This document shows, in pieces, positions 1 to 7,894 of a DNA stretch of 24,866 nt. The stretch comes from a virus: positions 1-24,866 of the IMG/VR virus record IMGVR_UViG_3300010354_000605; one strand, given 5' to 3'. Under the pieces are notes generated by a model. It did no database searches, had not been told where the DNA came from, and saw only the letters and a program-made list of their open reading frames with translations. How positions within the stretch are numbered: position 1 is the first letter of the stretch; each line of letters starts with the position of its first letter. Made by a program: the position numbers and the translations under genes.

Positions 1-11
1 AACAGACAAGG

Positions 12-2294
12 ATGAAACTGGAAAAGGTGGGTTTGCCGAGCGAAGAGCAAAAAGACACGGGTAAGTCCCTGTACACTATTGTTGATGTTATACCCGAAAA
101 GGATAGGATCAAGGGTAATACCAAGAAGATATACCAGTACGGGTATAACTCTGAGTATGATCTTGTGGTTATATCTAAGGACGGAACCATTGGAGATATA
201 TATCAGATAAACGGACTTAAAGTAGCGTTACCAGAGGAGCCTAACAAAGTTTACAGCAGATCTGCAAAGAAGGAAGATCAGTACTGGGAAAGATCTGAGT
301 TTCCATCAGCGCTATCCAAAATAAAGTCAATATTCCAGTGGAACAAGATGCCACTCCAGTTTAGAAGTAACTGGGTTGATTACATTGACGCAGAGTTCGA
401 TAGGAGAGATAATGGTTTCTGGTTTAAGAACAATGGAGTATCAACCTATATAACTGGTGGTCACTACATGTACTTGCAGTGGTCCAGCATTGACGTTGGT
501 TTCCCAGACTTCAGGGAGGCTAACAGAATTCTTTACATTTATTGGGAGGCTTGTAAGGCTGACCCACGATCGTTTGGCATGGTGTACTTGAAGATCAGAC
601 GTTCTGGTTTCTCGTACATGGCAGACGGTGAGATTGTCAACATAGGTACAAACATCCACAATGGTCGTATAGGTATTCTATCGAAGACTGGTCCAGATGC
701 AAAGACGATGTTTACGGATAAGGTTGTACCTACGTTTAGAAATTATCCGTTTTTCTTTAAGCCTATTCAGGACGGTATGGACAACCCAAGGACTGAACTA
801 GCATTTAGAATACCATCCTCAAAGATTACAGCAAAGAACTTTAAGACGATGCACGATGAGGAGGAGCCAGAGGAAGGTCTTAACACTACTATTGACTGGA
901 AAAACACCGCAGACAACAGCTACGATGGTGAGAAGTTACAGCTTTTGGTGCATGACGAGAGTGGCAAGTGGTCACAACCAAATAATATTCTGAACAACTG
1001 GCGTGTAACCAAAACATGTTTGCGTCTAGGTAGAAAGATTATTGGTAAGTGTATGATGGGATCTACATCCAATGCACTCGACAAGGGTGGTGAGAACTTT
1101 AAGAAGTTGTACGAGGACTCAAGACCAAACAAGAGGTCTGAGAACGACCAAACTAAGAGTGGCCTATATGCTCTGTTTATACCAATGGAGTGGAACATGG
1201 AAGGATTTATAGATAAGTACGGCATGCCTGTATTTAGAAAGCCTGAGAAACCTATCATAGGTGTCGATGGTGAGGTTATAAACCTTGGTGCTATAGACTA
1301 TTGGGAGAACGAAGTAAAGTCTCTTAAAAGCGATCCTGATGCCCTTAACGAGTTTTATCGTCAGTACCCTAGAACAGAGTCTCACGCATTTAGAGATGAA
1401 AGTAAGCAGTCGATATTTAACCTTACCAAGATATACACTCAGATTGACTTTAACGACAGCTTGATATCTGGCAGCTTTACTACTAGAGGGTTCTTTAGCT
1501 GGAGAGATGGCAAGAAGGACAGCGAGGTTATTTGGACTCCAGACCCAAGGGGTAGGTTCAATATATCCTGGGTGCCTCCACGTGGCCTACAGAACAGGGT
1601 TGACAGAAGAGGTGACTTGTTCTATCCAATGAACGAGCACATCGGTGCGTTCGGTTGTGACTCCTACGATATCTCTGGCACTGTAGATGGATTTGGATCT
1701 AACGGAGCATTGCATGGCTTGACTAAGTTTAACATGGAGGACGCTCCAAGTAATGAGTTCTTCCTAGAGTACGTTGCACGACCTCAGACGGCAGAGATAT
1801 TTTTTGAGGAGGTGCTGATGGCCTGCTTCTTTTATGGAATGCCAGTTTTGGCAGAAAATAACAAGCCAAGGTTGCTGTACCACTTCAAAAACAGGGGGTA
1901 TAGACACTTCTGCTTGAACAGACCAGACAAGCCATTGTCGAAGTTGTCTCCAACCGAGAGAGAGCTTGGTGGTATACCTAACTCAAGTGAGGACGTAAGA
2001 CAGGCGCACGCATCTGCTATTGAGACATATATTGAGAAGAATGTTGGACTCGATATGGAAGGTACGTATAGAGATCCATCTGAGATGGGTTCGATGTACT
2101 TTAACAGAACTTTAAATGACTGGGCTAAGTTTGATATTAGTAACAGAACAAAGTATGATGCGTCTATTAGTTCTGGTTTAGCTATTATGGCTAATCAAAA
2201 GCACATGTATCAGCCTGAAAGAAAAGAGTCAAAAATAAGCATTAAATTTGCAAGATACAAGAACAATGGGACAACCAGTCAAATAATTAGCTAA
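12..2294 (+). CDS. terL: Terminase large subunit (packaging ATPase-nuclease)
   Basis: Motor that cuts concatemeric phage DNA and pumps it through the portal into the prohead. The 760 residues show an N-terminal ATPase and a C-terminal RNase H-like nuclease. The Walker A position is RRSGFSY (196-202), followed by a GRIGILSKTG strand (218-227). Walker B is LLVHDE (311-316), and the coupling motif is MGSTSN (349-354). Candidate nuclease acids are D550 and D553 (GCDSYD), E615 (LAENN) and D661 (EDVRQAHA). The Walker A lysine is replaced by Phe200. The start ATG follows ACAAGG; the frame stays open for the few bases upstream, so a slightly earlier start outside the window cannot be excluded. The stop overlaps the portal ATG by one base (TAATG), suggesting coupled translation. 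Motif placement is by eye from known terminase patterns. Identity is very likely. Confidence 0.95.
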   Translation: MKLEKVGLPSEEQKDTGKSLYTIVDVIPEKDRIKGNTKKIYQYGYNSEYDLVVISKDGTIGDIYQINGLKVALPEEPNKVYSRSAKKEDQYWERSEFPSALSKIKSIFQWNKMPLQFRSNWVDYIDAEFDRRDNGFWFKNNGVSTYITGGHYMYLQWSSIDVGFPDFREANRILYIYWEACKADPRSFGMVYLKIRRSGFSYMADGEIVNIGTNIHNGRIGILSKTGPDAKTMFTDKVVPTFRNYPFFFKPIQDGMDNPRTELAFRIPSSKITAKNFKTMHDEEEPEEGLNTTIDWKNTADNSYDGEKLQLLVHDESGKWSQPNNILNNWRVTKTCLRLGRKIIGKCMMGSTSNALDKGGENFKKLYEDSRPNKRSENDQTKSGLYALFIPMEWNMEGFIDKYGMPVFRKPEKPIIGVDGEVINLGAIDYWENEVKSLKSDPDALNEFYRQYPRTESHAFRDESKQSIFNLTKIYTQIDFNDSLISGSFTTRGFFSWRDGKKDSEVIWTPDPRGRFNISWVPPRGLQNRVDRRGDLFYPMNEHIGAFGCDSYDISGTVDGFGSNGALHGLTKFNMEDAPSNEFFLEYVARPQTAEIFFEEVLMACFFYGMPVLAENNKPRLLYHFKNRGYRHFCLNRPDKPLSKLSPTERELGGIPNSSEDVRQAHASAIETYIEKNVGLDMEGTYRDPSEMGSMYFNRTLNDWAKFDISNRTKYDASISSGLAIMANQKHMYQPERKESKISIKFARYKNNGTTSQIIS

Positions 2295-4732
2295 TGCGGA
2301 AAGAGTCAAACATAAACATATCTCCGATCCAGTTTCCTAGCCAGCTTGCAACAGATGCAGAGAAGGCGAGCGAGGAGTTTGGATTGAGAGTTGGCCAGGC
2401 CATACAATACGAATGGTTTCGCAGAGACAGTGGATCTGCAAGGTACTACAATCAGTGGAAAGACTTTAATCGTCTTAGATTGTACGCTCGTGGAGAGCAA
2501 CCTATTCAGAAGTACAAGAACGAATTAGCTATTGATGGAGACCTTTCTTACTTAAACATTGACTGGACTCCAGTTCCCATTATCCCTAAGTTTGTAGACA
2601 TTGTTGTAAACGGTATGTCTGACAGACTGTTCACAATTAAAGCCTACGCTCAGGACGCACTTTCAGCAGAGAAGAGAAACCAGTATCAGGATATGATCGA
2701 GGGTGAGATGGCTGCCAAAGAAGTTTTACTACAGGTTCAAGATAAGTTTGGAGTAGATCCTTTCATGGTAAGCCCAGAGGACTTGCCAAATGATGATGAG
2801 GAGCTATCTCTATTTATGCAGCTTAATTACAAGCCAGCTGTAGAGATTGCAGAAGAAGAGGCTATTAACACGATTTTATTAGAGAACCACTACGATGATA
2901 TCAAGAGACGTTTTGACTACGATCTAACAACCATTGGTATCGCTGTAGGTAAGCACGAGTTTCTTCCTGGAGAGGGTGTAAAGATTAACTACGTAGATCC
3001 AGCTAACGTGATTTACAGCTATACAGAAGATCCATATTTTAGAGACTGCTTCTACTGGGGTGAGGTTAAGACGGTTCCAATGAGTGAGCTGATCAAGATC
3101 AACCCTGGACTTACTAAAGAAGATCTAGAAGAGATTTCAAAAACCAATCAGTCTTGGGGGGAGTACTACTCTGTGTCCAGATTTTATTCTGACGATGTTT
3201 TCTCAAGAGACACTTGTACTCTGCTATACTATAATTACAAGACCACAAAGACTTACGTTTACAAGAAGAAGATCCTAGAAGGCAACGCTGCTAGAGTAAT
3301 TGAAAAGGACGACACATTTAATCCGCCAGCAGAAATGATGGAGGAGGGTAGATTCGAAAGAATCGAGAAGACTATTGACGTGTGGTATGAGGGTGTAATG
3401 GTAGCTGGTACTCAGATTGTACTTAAGTGGCAGTTAATGGAGAACATGGTGAGACCAAAGTCTGCGTCTCAGATGGCTATGCCAAACTACATTGCTGTTG
3501 CTCCACGAATGTACAAGGGAACGATCGAGTCATTGACTAGACGTATGATCCCTTTTGCAGATCTTATCCAGATCACTCACCTTAAGTTGCAGCAGGTTAT
3601 CTCTAGAATGGTGCCAGATGGTGTGTTCATTGACGCTGATGGTCTAAATGAGGTTGACCTTGGTAACGGTAACGCATACAACCCAGAGGATGCGCTAAGA
3701 CTATACTTCCAGACTGGTAGTGTTGTTGGACGTAGTTACACTGGTGACGGGGACTTCAACAACGCAAGGGTTCCTGTACAGCCTCTCACAGGCACTACGG
3801 GGCAGTCTAAGATGGCTGCGCTAATAAACAACTATAATCACTACCTTGAGATGTTGCGTGGCGTGACGGGGCTAAATGAGGCTCGTGACGGAAGCGATCC
3901 AGATCCACGTGCCTTGGTTGGTGTACAAAAGCTTGCAGCGCTTAACTCAAACACTGCTACAAGACACATTCTTGACGCAAGCTTGTTTATGACCAAGACA
4001 TTTGCCGAGGCACTTAGTGTTAGGGTTTCTGATATCTTGGAATATGCTGACTTTGCAGAAGAGTTTGCAATGCAGATCGGTAAGTACAATGTTGGTATCC
4101 TGAGAGATATTAAGGACCTGTACTTGCATGATTTTGGAATCTTTATTGAGCTTTCTCCAGATGAAGAGCAGAAGGAAAGACTTGAGCAGAACATTCAGAT
4201 TGCCCTATCTAGAAACGATATCAACCTTGAGGATGCTATCGACATCAGAGAGATCAAGAACATTAAGATGGCTAACCAGCTTCTTAAGGTTAAGAGAACT
4301 AAGAAGATGGAGCAAGATCAGAAGAACGATATGATGAAGCAGCAGATGCAGGCTCAGATTAACATGCAGTCTCAACAGGCCGCTGCTCAAATGGAAGTTC
4401 AGAAGATTCAACTTGAAACAGAAAGTAAGATCCAGCTTAAGCAGGCTGAGAATGCAATGGATCTAGAGAAGCTTAAGGGTGAGGCTATGTTGAAGCTACA
4501 GTTGATGGAGCGAGAGTTCCAGTACAACATGCAGATAAATGGTATGCAAACCCAGTTGCTTAAAGATCGAGAGGAGATGAAGGAGGACAGAAAGGACGAG
4601 CGGATCAGTAAGCAGAACACTCAGCAGTCAAAGTTAATCACTCAAAGAAAAAATAACTTACCTCCAATGAAGTTTGAATCAAACGAGGACACCATGGACG
4701 GATTTGATCTGGCTTCATTCGAACCAAAATAA
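2294..4732 (+). CDS. Portal protein
   Basis: Dodecameric channel at the unique capsid vertex: docking site for the terminase, DNA entry and exit pore, and seat of the neck. The 812-residue size, its place directly after the terminase and several segments fit crAss-like portals. These are an N-terminal stretch with YLNIDWTPVPIIPKFVDIVV (about residues 92-111), a helical stem-like region around SLTRRMIPFADLIQITHLKL (about 412-431), and PDGVFIDADGL just after it. Residues about 665-785 form a long Gln/Met/Lys-rich coiled coil, followed by an acidic tail. Such C-terminal barrel or coiled-coil extensions are common in podovirus portals. The ATG shares one base with the terminase stop. No terminator separates this gene from the next one; the 28-base gap holds a promoter-like element. 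Function is confident from position plus recognised sequence; domain limits are approximate. Confidence 0.92.
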   Translation: MRKESNINISPIQFPSQLATDAEKASEEFGLRVGQAIQYEWFRRDSGSARYYNQWKDFNRLRLYARGEQPIQKYKNELAIDGDLSYLNIDWTPVPIIPKFVDIVVNGMSDRLFTIKAYAQDALSAEKRNQYQDMIEGEMAAKEVLLQVQDKFGVDPFMVSPEDLPNDDEELSLFMQLNYKPAVEIAEEEAINTILLENHYDDIKRRFDYDLTTIGIAVGKHEFLPGEGVKINYVDPANVIYSYTEDPYFRDCFYWGEVKTVPMSELIKINPGLTKEDLEEISKTNQSWGEYYSVSRFYSDDVFSRDTCTLLYYNYKTTKTYVYKKKILEGNAARVIEKDDTFNPPAEMMEEGRFERIEKTIDVWYEGVMVAGTQIVLKWQLMENMVRPKSASQMAMPNYIAVAPRMYKGTIESLTRRMIPFADLIQITHLKLQQVISRMVPDGVFIDADGLNEVDLGNGNAYNPEDALRLYFQTGSVVGRSYTGDGDFNNARVPVQPLTGTTGQSKMAALINNYNHYLEMLRGVTGLNEARDGSDPDPRALVGVQKLAALNSNTATRHILDASLFMTKTFAEALSVRVSDILEYADFAEEFAMQIGKYNVGILRDIKDLYLHDFGIFIELSPDEEQKERLEQNIQIALSRNDINLEDAIDIREIKNIKMANQLLKVKRTKKMEQDQKNDMMKQQMQAQINMQSQQAAAQMEVQKIQLETESKIQLKQAENAMDLEKLKGEAMLKLQLMEREFQYNMQINGMQTQLLKDREEMKEDRKDERISKQNTQQSKLITQRKNNLPPMKFESNEDTMDGFDLASFEPK

Positions 4733-4745
4733 ATTAAATAATAAC

Positions 4746-4753
4746 TAAATTTG
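4746..4753 (+). promoter_or_regulatory. Bacteroidota-type -7 promoter element (TAAATTTG)
   Basis: TAAATTTG matches the TAnnTTTG -7 consensus of Bacteroidota primary-sigma promoters and lies 7 bases before the ATG at 4761. No TTTG -33 element is visible at the expected distance, so it may be weak or fortuitous in AT-rich DNA. If real, the transcript would start almost at the ATG (near-leaderless). Confidence 0.4.
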
Positions 4754-4760
4754 TAATCTA

Positions 4761-5819
4761 ATGGAATTAAAAGTAAGAGCACTAGATAGTGTGGAGCAGA
4801 AGTCTGCTCAGCAAATTGAAGAAGAGTTGCTTAAAAAGCACGAAGAGCAGGTTGCTGCTACAGAAACTATAGAAGAGACTGTAGTGGTAGGGCAAGAAGA
4901 TTTAAGCGAGGATAAAGTCCTCGACTTTCTTGACAAGAAGTACGGAAAGAAACTCTCCAGTGTAGAGGATCTGTTCGCACCACAGAAAGAAGAGCTCCCA
5001 GAAGATGTTTCTGCATTCTTGAACTTCAAGAAGGAAACTGGAAGAGGGCTTAACGACTTTATTAAGATCAACACTGACTTGGATTCAATTAATCCAGATC
5101 AGCTACTTAAAGAATATTACTCTCAGAAGGAGAGTGATCTTGATCCTGAAGAAATTGAATACTTGATAGCTGACAAGTTTAGCTATGACGAGGACCTCGA
5201 TGACGAGAAGGATATCAAGAAAAAACAGATTGAAAAGAAAAAAGAACTTGCAAAAGCTAAGAAGTTCCTTGAGGAACAAAAGCAGAAGTACAAGGCACCG
5301 CTTGAGTCAAGCTATGGTAGCCTTTCTGCTGAGGACCAAGAGGCACTGAAGGCTTACAAGGAATACTCAGCGAAAGCTAGTAGTAACCAAGAGCTTGAAC
5401 AACGTCAGGCAGAGTGGTTTCTTAAGAAGACAGATGAAGTTTTCAACAACGATTTCAAAGGTTTTGATTTCAAGATTGGAGACAAAGAGCTGAAGTTTTC
5501 ACCAGGAGACTATAACGAACTGAAGAAGGTTCAGTCCAACATCAACAACTTCATTGCGAAATTCGTGAACAATGATGGATTGATCGAGGATGCGAAAGGT
5601 TACCACAAGTCATTAGCTGTTGCTATGAACCCAGAGAAATTCGCTAAGTTTTTCTATGAGCAGGGAATTGCTGACGCTGTCGAGAAGGAAGCTAAATCAA
5701 GCAAAAACATAAACTTCGATGTGCGAAGATCCCCTGAAGTGATGAGCAAAGGTGGTTTCAAGGTTACTAGCGTAGGAGACACCGATGGTCGAGGTCTTCG
5801 AATTAGGTTTAAAAAATAA
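4761..5819 (+). CDS. Probable capsid scaffolding protein
   Basis: A 352-residue, highly charged, mostly helical protein lying between portal and major capsid protein, the usual place of the scaffold. The N-terminal 75 residues are Glu-rich. Residues about 146-180 form a Lys/Glu coiled coil (KKKQIEKKKELAKAKKF). A compact central part follows (KGFDFKIGDKELKF). The last 40 residues turn basic, ending RGLRIRFKK. Acidic coiled-coil proteins with a basic C-terminus that grips the capsid protein are typical of phage scaffolds (known for P22 and phi29), but no family-specific motif is visible here. The gene ends 12 bases before the capsid start and probably shares its transcript. It could instead be a head-internal structural protein or a capsid-maturation accessory. 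The call rests on position and composition. Confidence 0.6.
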   Translation: MELKVRALDSVEQKSAQQIEEELLKKHEEQVAATETIEETVVVGQEDLSEDKVLDFLDKKYGKKLSSVEDLFAPQKEELPEDVSAFLNFKKETGRGLNDFIKINTDLDSINPDQLLKEYYSQKESDLDPEEIEYLIADKFSYDEDLDDEKDIKKKQIEKKKELAKAKKFLEEQKQKYKAPLESSYGSLSAEDQEALKAYKEYSAKASSNQELEQRQAEWFLKKTDEVFNNDFKGFDFKIGDKELKFSPGDYNELKKVQSNINNFIAKFVNNDGLIEDAKGYHKSLAVAMNPEKFAKFFYEQGIADAVEKEAKSSKNINFDVRRSPEVMSKGGFKVTSVGDTDGRGLRIRFKK

Positions 5820-5836
5820 AAAAACAAAACAATGGC
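5820..5836 (+). promoter_or_regulatory. A-rich ribosome-binding leader of the capsid gene
   Basis: The spacer before the capsid ATG is almost entirely A with single C residues and has no Shine-Dalgarno sequence. The 12 bases CAAAACAATGGC (5825-5836) recur exactly at 7300-7311, at the start of the next gene. A-rich, SD-independent leaders are known for highly translated Bacteroidota genes. Confidence 0.5.
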
Positions 5837-7250
5837 AGGATCATTACAAACTGTACCTGGCTTTCAATTACAGCCAAGTGCAGAGCGAGTAGCCCTCGCA
5901 ACTAACTACATTACCGACTTCAACTTCTTGAACCAGTATCTACCTGATACCTATGAGAAAGAATTTGAGCGTTACGGTAACCGAAGCGTAGCATCTTTCT
6001 TGAGATTGGTGAGCGCAGAATTGCCTTCTACTTCTGACTTGATCAAGTGGACTGAGCAAGGACGTCTTCATACTAAGTATGTAAACGTAACTCAAGATGG
6101 AGCCGCTGGCGACTCTAATGCAACTTTTACCGTACCTGCTGGTCAGCTATCTGGTAAAGGATTTGTAAACGGTAGCATCGCTATCCGTGTTGGACAAACT
6201 GTCCTTATCTCTGAAGAAGGAGCTGGTGCTCAAGGTCTAAACAAAGGTATCGTTACTGCTGTTGACTATGCAGCAAGAACTTTTGACGTAGCTTACTACG
6301 AAGCAGCTGGACAGACTTTCGCAGCAACTAAGACCGTATCCGTATTCGTTTATGGTTCTGAGTTTAAGAAAGGAACTCTTGGAATGGTTGAATCTCTTGA
6401 GTCTGATGGTGAGATCTTCGAGAACTCTCCAATCATCATCAAAGATCACTATGCAGTATCTGGTTCTGACATGGCTCAGATCGGATGGGTAGAAGTTGAA
6501 GGTGACAATGGCCCAGGTTTCTTGTGGTACCTAAAGTCTCAGCACGAGACCCGTCTTCGTTTCGAAGATTATCTTGAGACTGCAATGATCGAAGCTATCC
6601 CTGCCGCAGGTTCTGCTGCTGGATCTGCTAAGGTATTGGGCTTCAAAGGATCTGAAGGTCTATTTGACGCAATCGGTAAGAGAGGTAACGTATGGGCAGG
6701 TGGTAACCCATCTACTTTGGATGATTTCGACAGCATCGTATCTCGACTTGACAAGCAGGGATCTATCGAAGAGAACGTAATCTTCTTGGATCGTCAGTTT
6801 GGATTCGACATTGACGATATGTTGGCAGCTCAGAACAGCTACGGAGCTGGAGGTACTTCTTACGGTCTATTCGACAACGATGAGAAGATGGCTCTTACTC
6901 TTGGTTTCACTGGCTTCCGTAGAGGTTATGACTTCTACAAGTCTGACTGGAAGTACTTGAACGATCCAACCATGCGTGGTGGTCTAGTAGGTGGAGCTGT
7001 ATCTGGTGTTCTTGTTCCAGCTGGAACTACTACCGTTTACGACAACGTACTTGGTAAGAACGCTAAGCGTCCATTCTTGCACGTTCGTTACAGAGCTTCT
7101 GAGACTGAAGATCGTAAGTACAAGACTTGGATCACTGGTTCCGCAGGTGGAGCTCAGACTTCTAGCTTGGATGCAATGGAGGTTCACTTCTTGTCTGAAA
7201 GAGCGTTGTGCACCATGGGTGCTAACAACTTCTTCTTGTTCGAGAAGTAA
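5832..7250 (+). CDS. Major capsid protein (HK97 fold)
   Basis: Main shell subunit, 472 residues. The N-terminal part carries the pattern I recognise from crAss-like capsid proteins: a run around NFLNQYLPDTYEKEFERYGN (about residues 34-53), then ASFLRLVSAELPSTSDLIKW and an EQGRLH segment near residue 80. A central WVEVEGDNGPGFLWYLKSQ stretch (about 217-235) leads into a long helix (spine-helix-like). The gene sits between the putative scaffold and a terminator. Codon choice differs from its neighbours: I count about 11 CGT Arg codons against 6 AGA, and C-ending Asn and Tyr codons prevail, as expected for a very highly expressed gene. No protease domain or obvious cleaved delta domain is seen. 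Identity is confident from recognition and context; the HK97 fold is inferred from the family. Confidence 0.92.
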   Translation: MAGSLQTVPGFQLQPSAERVALATNYITDFNFLNQYLPDTYEKEFERYGNRSVASFLRLVSAELPSTSDLIKWTEQGRLHTKYVNVTQDGAAGDSNATFTVPAGQLSGKGFVNGSIAIRVGQTVLISEEGAGAQGLNKGIVTAVDYAARTFDVAYYEAAGQTFAATKTVSVFVYGSEFKKGTLGMVESLESDGEIFENSPIIIKDHYAVSGSDMAQIGWVEVEGDNGPGFLWYLKSQHETRLRFEDYLETAMIEAIPAAGSAAGSAKVLGFKGSEGLFDAIGKRGNVWAGGNPSTLDDFDSIVSRLDKQGSIEENVIFLDRQFGFDIDDMLAAQNSYGAGGTSYGLFDNDEKMALTLGFTGFRRGYDFYKSDWKYLNDPTMRGGLVGGAVSGVLVPAGTTTVYDNVLGKNAKRPFLHVRYRASETEDRKYKTWITGSAGGAQTSSLDAMEVHFLSERALCTMGANNFFLFEK

Positions 7251-7260
7251 TAGTAAATTA

Positions 7261-7286
7261 GGGAGGGCCAATTGGCCCTTCCTTTT
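7261..7286 (+). terminator. Intrinsic terminator after the capsid gene
   Basis: Nine-pair stem GGGAGGGCC / GGCCCTTCC (one G-T wobble) with an AATT loop, 10 bases after the capsid stop and followed by TTTT. It separates the capsid transcript from the genes downstream. The U-run is short, so read-through is likely. Confidence 0.75.
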
Positions 7287-7293
7287 ACCTTTA
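7286..7293 (+). promoter_or_regulatory. Weak promoter-like element (TACCTTTA)
   Basis: Seven of eight bases compare with TAnnTTTG (final A instead of G). It lies 13 bases before the ATG at 7307 and immediately after the terminator T-run. Alone it would be dismissed; it is listed because each of the three terminators here is followed by such an element. Confidence 0.25.
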
Positions 7294-7306
7294 AACAAGC
7301 AAAACA

Positions 7307-7837
7307 ATGGCTGCTAAAAAAGAACAACCTGCTTCTCCATTCGGTTGGGTGAACAGTATGAGAAACTTATCTTCTAAAATTAGAAGAACTCCTAATAAGC
7401 GTACAACCACAATGGGTGCTGGTACAGGACTAGGAATGACTAAGTATGCAACTCCAAACGCTGAACAGACTGCAATTAAAAAAGCAACTAGCCCTCAGCG
7501 TTATTTGTCTCCACTCGATCAAGCTAAAAATGCTTATGAGTATGAGAAGACAAGATCTGATAGAAAAAAGGTAGCTCCAAAAGCTCCTTCTATTGCTAAG
7601 AGAAGAGCTGCTGAAGCTGCAAAGCCAGTTGTCGCAAAAGTTGAAAAACCTAGCATGAGTGGTATTGGTGTAGCTGGTTTATCTAAGGCGACCCCAAAAG
7701 CAATGAATGTAACTCCTTCAAGAACTTATACAGACAAAGAAAAGCAGATTAACGCTTTGCTTATGACTGGCAAGAAGAAGGACGGAACAATGAAGGCTTC
7801 TGCTCAACGTAAGATTCAAAGAATTCGTAGGAAGTAA
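7307..7837 (+). CDS. Very basic small protein, likely capsid-associated, function unknown
   Basis: I do not recognise a functional domain. The 176 residues contain about 40 Lys/Arg against 11 Asp/Glu and are rich in Ala, Pro and Thr, so the protein is probably largely disordered and able to bind DNA or an acidic surface. Blocks visible are SSKIRRTPNKR (about 22-32), KKVAPKAPSIAKRRAAEAAK (about 88-107), and a C-terminal segment with LLMTGKKKDGTMKASAQRK followed by IQRIRRK. The ATG is preceded by the same CAAAACAATGGC leader as the capsid gene. It stands alone between two terminators, hence an individually dosed product. Possible roles are internal DNA-condensing head protein, capsid auxiliary protein or neck plug; none can be chosen from sequence. 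The gene is certain, the role open. Confidence 0.6.
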   Translation: MAAKKEQPASPFGWVNSMRNLSSKIRRTPNKRTTTMGAGTGLGMTKYATPNAEQTAIKKATSPQRYLSPLDQAKNAYEYEKTRSDRKKVAPKAPSIAKRRAAEAAKPVVAKVEKPSMSGIGVAGLSKATPKAMNVTPSRTYTDKEKQINALLMTGKKKDGTMKASAQRKIQRIRRK

Positions 7838-7846
7838 TAATTAACT

Positions 7847-7876
7847 GAGGGGGTCGCTGTGACTCCCTCTATTTTC
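7847..7876 (+). terminator. Intrinsic terminator after the basic protein gene
   Basis: Stem GAGGGGGTC / GACTCCCTC (nine pairs, one G-T wobble) with a GCTGT loop, then TATTTTC. It starts 9 bases after the stop at 7837. The T-run is short and interrupted, so termination may be partial. Confidence 0.72.
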
Positions 7877-7879
7877 AAT

Positions 7880-7887
7880 TAAATTTA
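7880..7887 (+). promoter_or_regulatory. Weak promoter-like element (TAAATTTA)
   Basis: One mismatch from TAnnTTTG, 7 bases before the ATG at 7895 and just after the terminator at 7847-7876. No convincing -33 TTTG is present. Weak by itself; supported mainly by the repeated terminator-then-element arrangement. Confidence 0.25.
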
Positions 7888-7894
7888 AAATCAA

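Noticed and set aside
920-1385. Minus-strand open frames of 73-112 codons inside the terminase gene.
   Set aside because: Shadows of a well-supported + strand terminase frame, with no recognisable domain.
6991-7317. Overlapping + strand frame of 108 codons across the capsid 3' end and terminator.
   Set aside because: It is out of frame with the capsid gene, reads through the terminator hairpin and has Leu/Ser/Arg-rich shadow-like sequence.
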